NCBI GenBank assembly: GCA_004566265.1
Contig: SPLB01000089.1
Location: 1 to 11,610, forward strand
DNA length: 11,610 bases
Origin: Paracoccaceae bacterium
Lineage (GTDB): Bacteria; Pseudomonadota; Alphaproteobacteria; Rhodobacterales; Rhodobacteraceae
Direction of reading: 5' to 3'
A program made the translations under genes and the position numbers. The notes beneath the pieces were generated by a model. The model was not told the origin of the DNA and did not search any database. It worked only from the letters and a program-made list of their open reading frames with translations. Positions within the stretch are counted from its first letter, which is position 1; each line of letters starts with the position of its first letter. Positions 6,761 through 11,610 of this stretch are shown here, in pieces.

Positions 6761-8281
6761 ATGTGCGGGATTTTGGGGATTGCAAACCGGAACGGCCACG
6801 TCTTTGCGGAACTATATGACGGGCTGCTCATGCTCCAGCATCGGGGGCAGGACGCCTCGGGTATTGTCACCTACGACAATGACTTCTTCCGGGAACGCAA
6901 GGCCAACGGTCTGGTCAAAGATGTGTTTGCGCCCAAAGACGCAGAGACACTGCGCGGCTTGATGGGGATCGGGCATGTACGCTATCCCACTGCCGGGTCG
7001 CTTTCGGCCGCGGAAGCGCAGCCGTTTTTTGTCAATGCGCCCTATGGCATCTATCTGGTCCACAATGGCAATATCACAAATACCGAGGAACAGCGCGAAA
7101 AGGTCACCGGCAAATACAGCCGCCATCTGCGCACGACGTCTGATTCCGAAATCCTATTGAATGTGCTGGCTGACAAGGTGGCTGATGCGATTAAGGTGAA
7201 CGGGAATATGGACCCGATCCGCAACATCTTTGCCGGTGTAAAGATGACCATGGAACGGATCCAGGGCGCCTATTCCGTGATCTGCATGATCGCAGGCGTC
7301 GGCCTCCTTGCCTTCCGTGACCCACACGGCATCCGCCCCCTTTCGGTTGCCAAACGCACCGAAGGCGGTAAAGGCGACGACTATGCCTTTGCCTCTGAAG
7401 ACGTGGCCTTTGGAATCAATGACTTCCAGAAGCTGCGCGATGTGAAACCGGGCGAAGCTATGCTGGTGGATCTCAATGGCAACTTGCACACATTCCAAGC
7501 GGTAGAGGGCCAACTGACACCCTGTATCTTCGAATACGTCTATCTGGCACGCCCCGACAGCATGCTGGATGGCATTTCGGTCTATAAATCCCAACTGCGC
7601 ATGGGCCAGACGCTGGCCAAACAAATCGCGGAGCTGGATCTGGATATCGACGCCATTATCCCTGTGCCCGACAGCGCTCGCCCTGTGGCGCTTGAAGTGT
7701 CGAATGCCACCGGCATCCGCTACCGCGAAGCCCTGGTCAAGAACCGCTACGTGGGCCGGACCTTTATTATGCCGGGTCAGGAGGAACGTCAGAAATCCGT
7801 GCGCCGCAAGCTGAACGCTGTTCCGCTCGAAATGAAGGACCGGAACATCCTTTTGATCGACGACTCCATTGTGCGCGGCAACACCATCAAGAAGATCGTC
7901 GAGATGTGCCGCGAAGCCGGCGCTAAAAAAGTCTATATTGCCTCTGCTTCCCCGCCGGTGAAGTTCCCCAATGTCTATGGCATCGACATGCCGACCCGCC
8001 ACGAGCTGGTCGCCCACGATCGCACCATTGAAGAGATTCGTGACGAACTCGGTGTGGACGAGCTGATCTATCAGCGCCTTGAGGATCTGGTCTGGGCCGC
8101 CCAGGAGGGCAACCCCGAGATTAAAGCCTTCGACTGTTCCTGTTTTGACGGCAACTATGTCACTGGGAATATCACCGAAGACTACCTGAGAAATCTCGAA
8201 GGGAGCAGCCGCGTCAGCAACAAAATCAAAGCTATGCCGACACCGGGTGCGAGTTGGAACAGTTCCACCATGGCGGGTTGA
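6761..8281 (+). CDS. purF: Amidophosphoribosyltransferase (glutamine PRPP amidotransferase)
   Basis: Catalyses the first committed step of purine synthesis, making 5-phosphoribosylamine from PRPP and glutamine in the cytosol. The 506-residue protein matches the E. coli type in length (505). The N-terminal class II glutaminase domain starts MCGILGI, with C2 as nucleophile after Met removal, followed by LQHRGQDASGI, GIGHVRYPTAGS and the AHNGN-like VHNGN loop. The C-terminal phosphoribosyltransferase domain has KNRYVGRTFIMPGQ and the PRPP loop LLIDDSIVRGNT (D367, D368). The start is fixed at 6761 because C2 must be exposed; GGAG (6750-6753) is the ribosome site, and the longer in-frame upstream reading is rejected. 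Unlike the Bacillus type there is no propeptide, and only some of the iron-sulfur cysteine positions are occupied. Expected feedback inhibition by purine nucleotides is family knowledge. Two hairpins follow. Confidence 0.97.
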   Translation: MCGILGIANRNGHVFAELYDGLLMLQHRGQDASGIVTYDNDFFRERKANGLVKDVFAPKDAETLRGLMGIGHVRYPTAGSLSAAEAQPFFVNAPYGIYLVHNGNITNTEEQREKVTGKYSRHLRTTSDSEILLNVLADKVADAIKVNGNMDPIRNIFAGVKMTMERIQGAYSVICMIAGVGLLAFRDPHGIRPLSVAKRTEGGKGDDYAFASEDVAFGINDFQKLRDVKPGEAMLVDLNGNLHTFQAVEGQLTPCIFEYVYLARPDSMLDGISVYKSQLRMGQTLAKQIAELDLDIDAIIPVPDSARPVALEVSNATGIRYREALVKNRYVGRTFIMPGQEERQKSVRRKLNAVPLEMKDRNILLIDDSIVRGNTIKKIVEMCREAGAKKVYIASASPPVKFPNVYGIDMPTRHELVAHDRTIEEIRDELGVDELIYQRLEDLVWAAQEGNPEIKAFDCSCFDGNYVTGNITEDYLRNLEGSSRVSNKIKAMPTPGASWNSSTMAG

Positions 8282-8307
8282 ACATAACCTCTTTCGCCGT
8301 CTCAGGG

Positions 8308-8341
8308 GCGCGCCCGGCTGGCAAATGACAGCCCGGCGCGC
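8308..8341 (+). terminator. Long GC-rich hairpin after purF
   Basis: GCGCGCCCGGCTG (8308-8320) pairs with CAGCCCGGCGCGC (8329-8341) around GCAAATGA, a 13-base stem with a single C-C mismatch. The following AAAGGTTTGTCTTTT has only a weak T tract. It starts 27 bases after the purF stop, so it may protect the 3' end of the mRNA or cause pausing, with the next hairpin finishing termination. Confidence 0.6.
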
Positions 8342-8407
8342 AAAGGTTTGTCTTTTCCCACAAAGCCGCCTATGAAGACGCAACATTTGGCCTTTGGGCC
8401 AGCCTGC

Positions 8408-8441
8408 GGCGCCGCCTTAAAAGGCCGGCGCCGTCTTCTTT
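8408..8441 (+). terminator. Rho-independent terminator downstream of purF
   Basis: GGCGCCG (8408-8414) pairs with CGGCGCC (8426-8432), with an inner CC/GG pairing around TTAAAA and one bulged C, followed by the T-rich GTCTTCTTT. It is a better terminator than the hairpin at 8308 and lies 58 bases before the next gene. Confidence 0.75.
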
Positions 8442-8498
8442 GTGAACCCACCCGCCGACGCCTGACCGAAGACGCCCGCCGACCGAAAGCAGATCACC

Positions 8499-9062
8499 TT
8501 GAACGCGCATTTTGCCCGTATGCTGAATTCTTCGCGCCAATGCCGCTGTTGCGGCGCGACCTTCGAACAGCTTCTCAGCCTCACTTGTGATCGCCCCGAC
8601 ATCTGTCCCGAGGACATGCCGGTGCAAGACAATGCGGCCATCTTTGCTGCTGAAGGTGACGTGCTGACTGAAGACTTCTGCAGTTTAGGAGAATTGCGCT
8701 TTATTCGCGCAGTGCTGGCAATTCCGATAAATGAAGGGGGCGACTACGAGTTTATTCTGGGCACCTGGGCGGGTGTCAGCGTCGCAGAATTTGACGCCTA
8801 TCTCGACGTGTTCGAGCTGCGCGAAACGGACTCAATGGGCAGCAGCCCGGCTTGGCTCTCGAATCAACTGCCCTTTGGCCCCATGGGCCCCGTTGCTTGC
8901 ATGCTGCACGCCCGCCCCGGTGGCGAATACCCGGAACTACAGGTCGCTGAGGTCAACCACGAGCTGGCCCGCATGCAGAACATTGGTGTCGATCTGGACG
9001 AACTGTTGGGGATGTTACAGGCCTATGGCCATGATCTGCCGTCGCTTGTATACGACAGCTAA
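8499..9062 (+). CDS. DUF2199-type protein with N-terminal cysteine cluster
   Basis: A 187-residue soluble protein that fits the DUF2199 pattern as I recall it: an N-terminal CxCCGATF cluster (C15, C17, C18), DRPDICPEDM, then EDFCSLGELRFIRAVLAIPI, EFILGTWAGVSVAEFDAYLDVFE, AWLSNQLP, a basic-acidic HARPGGEYPELQVAEVNHELA, and a C-terminal helix. The cysteines may bind a metal, but there is no clear second CxxC pair. No signal peptide or membrane segment is seen. The start is uncertain: TTG 8499 has a weak GA-rich stretch upstream (CGAAAGCAG), while ATG 8520 (residue 8) has no ribosome site; the CxCC cluster is retained either way. Function is unknown. It is isolated between the purF terminator and a 410-base spacer, so the context does not reveal a role. 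Confidence 0.82.
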   Translation: MNAHFARMLNSSRQCRCCGATFEQLLSLTCDRPDICPEDMPVQDNAAIFAAEGDVLTEDFCSLGELRFIRAVLAIPINEGGDYEFILGTWAGVSVAEFDAYLDVFELRETDSMGSSPAWLSNQLPFGPMGPVACMLHARPGGEYPELQVAEVNHELARMQNIGVDLDELLGMLQAYGHDLPSLVYDS

Positions 9063-9404
9063 ACGCCGCACGCACTCGGTGAAACTCAGAAAGCCTGAGC
9101 GAATGGACAACCGGCTGAGGGTCGGTCGCCTTTCAGAGCGTTTCCGGACTTCAAAGATGTCTCGTCTCTGATAAACAGTCCGCCTTTATGTTTGCACATG
9201 GCGCAGGGCACACCCGCGAATGAGGCGGGCTGCGCCGCACAGACTAAGGGACCAAACAAGCACCAGCTGGCTAGAATAGGCCTGTTCGGCCCAAATGCGG
9301 GTCTGCGCAGGCGCTGGGGTCGACGCAAACAAATCGGACCCGGCAACCGCTTCGCTCAGGGACAATGGCAGCGGATCCAACGCTTGCCACTTCTGGTGGA
9401 CGGA

Positions 9405-9422
9405 CGCAGGCAAAAGCCTGCG
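9405..9422. repeat. Perfect 7-base hairpin in SDR leader
   Basis: CGCAGGC (9405-9411) and GCCTGCG (9416-9422) form a perfect stem around AAAA. No T tract follows on either strand, so it is unlikely to be an intrinsic terminator. It sits 50 bases before the SDR start. Confidence 0.6.
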
Positions 9423-9447
9423 ACGGCAACGCGCACTTGACCGCTGC

Positions 9448-9462
9448 TGCGCCTTCGGCGCA
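9448..9462 (+). promoter_or_regulatory. Hairpin abutting the SDR ribosome site
   Basis: TGCGCC (9448-9453) pairs with GGCGCA (9457-9462) around TTC. The probable ribosome site AAGG (9465-9468) begins 2 bases after the stem, and the ATG is at 9473. The hairpin could influence ribosome access. A terminator role is excluded because an A-run, not a T-run, follows on the + strand; on the - strand the A-run becomes a T-run before the stem, not after it. Confidence 0.45.
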
Positions 9463-9472
9463 AAAAGGCCTC

Positions 9473-10120
9473 ATGACACAGAAAATCGCCCTGATCACCG
9501 GTGCCTCGCGCGGATTGGGCGCGGCGCTTGCCGAAGCCCTCGCCCCCACTCACCATATTGTCGCCGTGGCCCGCACCACAGGCGCATTGGAGGAGCTTGA
9601 TGACCGCATTAAGTCCTCAGGTGGCGCGGTCACGCTGGCGCCCATGGATATCTGCGTGCCAGAAGCCATGGCCACTCTGTGCCGCGGCATCTATGACCGA
9701 TGGGGCAGCCTCGATCTCTGGGCGCATACCGCTATACACGCCGCCCCCCTCAGCCCGGCGCCGTTCGTGGCACCCAAGGACTGGCAAAAATCGGTGGATG
9801 TAAACGCCACCGCAACCTCGGTGCTGATTTCTTATGTCGCGCCGCTTCTGGGGCAATCGGGCCGCGCCGTGTTTTTTGACGATCCGCGCGCCGGCGCAAA
9901 ATTTTTTGGCGCGTATGGCGCGACCAAAGCGGCCCAAATGGCGCTGGCCAACAGCTGGCACACGGAAACCACGACCACCGGCCCTTCGGTCCGCATATTG
10001 ACACCTCCTGCGATGCCCACCGCGCTGCGCGCACGCTTTTTCCCCGGCGAGGATCGCGAACCGCTCACCAGCCCGACAGAGGCTGCCGCAACACTGCTGC
10101 CGAGGATCCTCGAGGACTGA
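9473..10120 (+). CDS. Short-chain dehydrogenase/reductase-like protein with altered active site
   Basis: A 215-residue Rossmann-fold protein of the SDR superfamily. The nucleotide-binding loop is intact (TGASRGLG, residues 9-16), as are the structural asparagine N111 (DVNATAT) and the catalytic pair Y148/K152 (YGATK). Two landmarks are changed. The NNAG motif is replaced by AHTA (84-87), and the catalytic serine, usually 13 residues before the tyrosine, is replaced within VFFDDPRAG (F135/D136). Cofactor choice cannot be read reliably, though R13 and R34 would suit NADP. The start ATG 9473 is chosen because the fold begins at once (MTQKIALITGAS) and AAGG lies 4 bases upstream; a longer in-frame start at 9365 adds 36 low-complexity residues. 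The C-terminus is short for the family (usual 240-260). It may be a weak or non-catalytic SDR. Substrate unknown. Confidence 0.85.
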   Translation: MTQKIALITGASRGLGAALAEALAPTHHIVAVARTTGALEELDDRIKSSGGAVTLAPMDICVPEAMATLCRGIYDRWGSLDLWAHTAIHAAPLSPAPFVAPKDWQKSVDVNATATSVLISYVAPLLGQSGRAVFFDDPRAGAKFFGAYGATKAAQMALANSWHTETTTTGPSVRILTPPAMPTALRARFFPGEDREPLTSPTEAAATLLPRILED

Positions 10121-10222
10121 AACAGGCGCCATTCCTTGGACCTAGACTATTTCATTGGCTGGCCCCGCGCGGCGCTTCCTCAGGGGACTGTCAGGGCCTA
10201 ATTTCAAAGCAACGCGCTCTGA

Positions 10223-10239
10223 TGGCAACACTGTTGCCA
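10223..10239. promoter_or_regulatory. Perfect 17-base palindrome, possible operator
   Basis: TGGCAACA-C-TGTTGCCA is fully symmetric around the central C at 10231. As DNA it resembles a dyad bound by a dimeric repressor; as RNA only a 7-base stem with a 3-base loop could form. No T tract follows, so it is not a terminator. It lies 126 bases before the surE start. I cannot assign it to a known regulator. Confidence 0.5.
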
Positions 10240-10354
10240 CTTGGACAAGCCGTACCTCTTGCTCCCTCCTGTCCTGCCGCCTATGCAGAAAGGAACCTTC
10301 CGGTGCGGGCGATCTCTTCAGGGTCTTGTTTCCCACCGCGTTCAGGGCAAACTT

Positions 10355-10359
10355 AGGGG
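10355..10359 (+). promoter_or_regulatory. Ribosome binding site of surE
   Basis: AGGGG lies 6 bases before ATG 10366 and supports that start together with the family N-terminus [10 protein letters not shown]. Confidence 0.75.
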
Positions 10360-10365
10360 CATTAC

Positions 10366-11148
10366 ATGCGCATTTTGGTCACCAATGACGACGGTATCAA
10401 CGCAACCGGGCTGACCGTTCTGGAACATATTGCAACCGAACTTGCTGGCTCCAACGGCGAAGTGTGGACCGTTGCCCCCGCCTTTGAGCAGTCCGGGGTT
10501 GGGCATTGCATAAGTTATGCAAACCCTTCGTTGATTTCCGAACTTGGGCCACGCAGGTTTGCCGTCGAAGGTTCGCCCGCGGATTGCGTGTTGGCAGGCC
10601 TTCACGTGATCTTGGGAGACAGGAGTCCCGATCTGGTGCTGTCGGGCGTTAACCGAGGGAACAACTCGGCAGAGAACGCCATGTATTCGGGCACTCTTGG
10701 GGGCGCAATGGAAGCCGCGCTTCAAGATCTGCCAGCAATGGCCCTGTCACAGTATTTTGGTCCCGCCAATCGCGATCTTGAAAACCCGTTTGAAGCCGCG
10801 CAGACCCATGGTGCAAGTGTTATACGGAAAACCCTCGCTGCCACACCGAACCACAGCGGCGGGTATCGCCTGTTTCACAATATCAACTTCCCCCCAGTTG
10901 CAGCAGCTGCGGTAAAGGGACTGCGCGCGGCCCCGCAGGGCAAGCGTCCGAAGACTTCGTTTTCTGCAGAAGAGCAGATTTCGCCAAATGGGCGACGTTA
11001 TATGTGGATTCGGGGTGGCAACCAGCAGGTGGCCTGCGCGCCAGACACGGATGTGGCTGTAAACCTCGACGGCTATGTATCTGTCACACCGATGCGCGCG
11101 GATCTCACGGATACGGCGGCACTCGAGGCGCTGAAAGTGCTTGAATGA
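10366..11148 (+). CDS. surE: 5'/3'-nucleotidase SurE
   Basis: Metal-dependent cytosolic phosphatase acting on nucleoside monophosphates and linked to survival in stationary phase and stress. The 260-residue protein matches the family length. Metal ligands are visible: D8 and D9 in the N-terminal VTNDDGI, S43 in [10 protein letters not shown], and N96 in [16 protein letters not shown] (69-75) and the [11 protein letters not shown] segment (107-117) are also conserved. The start is set by [10 protein letters not shown] and a good AGGGG site. The stop overlaps the next start as ATGA, so surE and pcm are translationally coupled, the same pairing as in E. coli and many proteobacteria. The gene may be controlled from the palindrome-bearing spacer upstream. 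Confidence 0.97.
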   Translation: MRILVTNDDGINATGLTVLEHIATELAGSNGEVWTVAPAFEQSGVGHCISYANPSLISELGPRRFAVEGSPADCVLAGLHVILGDRSPDLVLSGVNRGNNSAENAMYSGTLGGAMEAALQDLPAMALSQYFGPANRDLENPFEAAQTHGASVIRKTLAATPNHSGGYRLFHNINFPPVAAAAVKGLRAAPQGKRPKTSFSAEEQISPNGRRYMWIRGGNQQVACAPDTDVAVNLDGYVSVTPMRADLTDTAALEALKVLE

Positions 11149-11610
11149 ACTCGCTTGATGCCGAAACCAAGATGCAGTTCCTCTTTAACCTACGCTCGCG
11201 TGGGGTAACTGAGGCAAGTGTACTCGGAGCTATGGAGAGTATTGACCGGGGTGCCTTTGTGCGCGGTATCTTTGCAGAACGCGCTTATGAAGACGTGCCG
11301 CTGCCAATTTCCTGCGGCCAGACCATCTCGCAACCGTCCGTGGTGGGTTTGATGACCCAGGCGTTGCAGGTCAGACCACGCGACACCGTGCTCGAGGTGG
11401 GCACCGGATCCGGCTATCAGGCGGGGGTGCTCGCCAAGATCGCACGCCGCGTCTACACGATAGACCGCCATGCTCGGCTGGTGCAGGAAGCCCGCCAGAT
11501 GTTTGCGCGGCTAAACCTCTCCAACATCACCTCGCTGGTCGGCGACGGAAGCTTTGGGATGCCGGATCAGGCGCCTTTTGATCGAATCATTGTCACCGCT
11601 GCGGCCGAAG
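11145..11610 (+). CDS. pcm: Protein-L-isoaspartate O-methyltransferase (partial, 3' end outside window)
   Basis: SAM-dependent methyltransferase that repairs isoaspartyl residues in aged proteins. The ATG at 11145 overlaps the surE stop (ATGA), and 155 codons are readable before the window ends. N-terminal helices ([20 protein letters not shown]) lead to the substrate-loop motif [14 protein letters not shown] (54-67), the SAM-binding glycine motif [16 protein letters not shown] (82-97), TIDRH (105-109) as the acidic-loop region, and GDG (133-135) with [11 protein letters not shown] at the end. About 60 residues are expected to be missing compared with the usual ~210-220. No frameshift is seen; the gene is cut by the window and not by mutation. 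With surE it forms a protein and nucleotide maintenance pair. Confidence 0.95.
   Translation, partial: MNSLDAETKMQFLFNLRSRGVTEASVLGAMESIDRGAFVRGIFAERAYEDVPLPISCGQTISQPSVVGLMTQALQVRPRDTVLEVGTGSGYQAGVLAKIARRVYTIDRHARLVQEARQMFARLNLSNITSLVGDGSFGMPDQAPFDRIIVTAAAE

Larger units (their letters stand above)
9063..9472. other. Structured spacer upstream of the SDR gene
   Basis: I find no supported gene in these 410 bases. Open frames on the - strand (9086-9346 and 9186-9413) and an upstream extension of the SDR frame (from 9365) have no ribosome sites and no family resemblance. No tRNA-like T-loop or acceptor pattern was found. Inverted repeats occur at 9085-9099 (CTCAG/CTGAG), 9405-9422 and 9448-9462. 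The last two immediately precede the SDR start, suggesting a folded 5' leader. Confidence 0.5.
10121..10365. other. Spacer between SDR and surE with a perfect palindrome
   Basis: These 245 bases hold no gene I can support (the open frames at 10142-10336 and 10155-10388 overlap the surE start or lack features). No clear terminator for the SDR gene is visible. The notable element is the 17-base palindrome at 10223-10239. Confidence 0.5.

Noticed and set aside
7154..8386. Long - strand open frame (410 residues) opposite purF
   Set aside because: It lies fully antisense to a clear purF. Its translation is rich in His, Gln, Arg and Val with no domain, and such frames arise in GC-rich genes from third-position bias.
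9086..9346. - strand frame containing CAMCKHKGG
   Set aside because: The CxxC looked like a metal-binding motif, but there is no second pair, no ribosome site, and the rest is low-complexity.
9240..9370. Possible tRNA or small structured RNA in the spacer before the SDR
   Set aside because: I looked for a T-loop GGTTCRA pattern and matching acceptor arms on both strands and found none.
9365..9472. Upstream start for the SDR gene
   Set aside because: The added 36 residues are low-complexity and contain two hairpin-forming stretches; the fold starts directly at MTQKIALITGAS with an AAGG site.

Overview
The window looks like ordinary chromosomal DNA from an alphaproteobacterium, most likely Rhodobacterales (Roseobacter group). 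The evidence is the GC-rich codon use, the best family matches I can recall (Hint_2-type protein, E. coli-type PurF) and the gene set alr–mlaE–mlaF–radA–cvpA–[Hint-like]–purF–[DUF2199]–SDR–surE–pcm. All supported genes are on the + strand. The taxonomy is inferred from recognition and not from a search. I see no transposase, phage gene, CRISPR array, tRNA or rRNA.

Layout. Positions 1-411 hold no gene I can recognise. Positions 412-3007 form a tightly coupled cassette: alanine racemase (alr), then the permease (mlaE) and ATPase (mlaF) of an Mla-type lipid transporter, each junction being a 4-base ATGA overlap. After 246 bases comes radA (DNA recombination and repair), then cvpA (4666-5220), closed by a textbook terminator with a UUCG loop at 5247. 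A long, relatively AT-rich spacer leads to a 258-residue Hint-like protein (5615-6391) whose Hint fold appears to have lost its catalytic cysteine and histidines. A 369-base leader with two hairpins precedes purF (6761-8281), the first committed enzyme of purine synthesis. Two strong hairpins follow purF.

The second half contains a DUF2199-type protein (8499-9062), a structured spacer, a short-chain dehydrogenase-like protein without the usual catalytic serine (9473-10120), a spacer carrying a perfect 17-base palindrome, and then the coupled pair surE–pcm (10366 to the window end). SurE (nucleotide phosphatase) and Pcm (isoaspartyl protein repair) are classic stress and stationary-phase partners. 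pcm runs off the right edge.

How the genes relate. Alr supplies D-alanine for peptidoglycan and MlaEF maintains outer-membrane lipid asymmetry, so the first operon is envelope-centred. cvpA and purF are adjacent in E. coli; here a degenerate Hint protein with its own spacer sits between them. The most unusual points are this catalytically dead-looking Hint protein, the SDR with altered active-site positions, the palindrome before surE, and the absence of any mlaD/MCE gene next to mlaEF. I found no clearly new multi-gene system.
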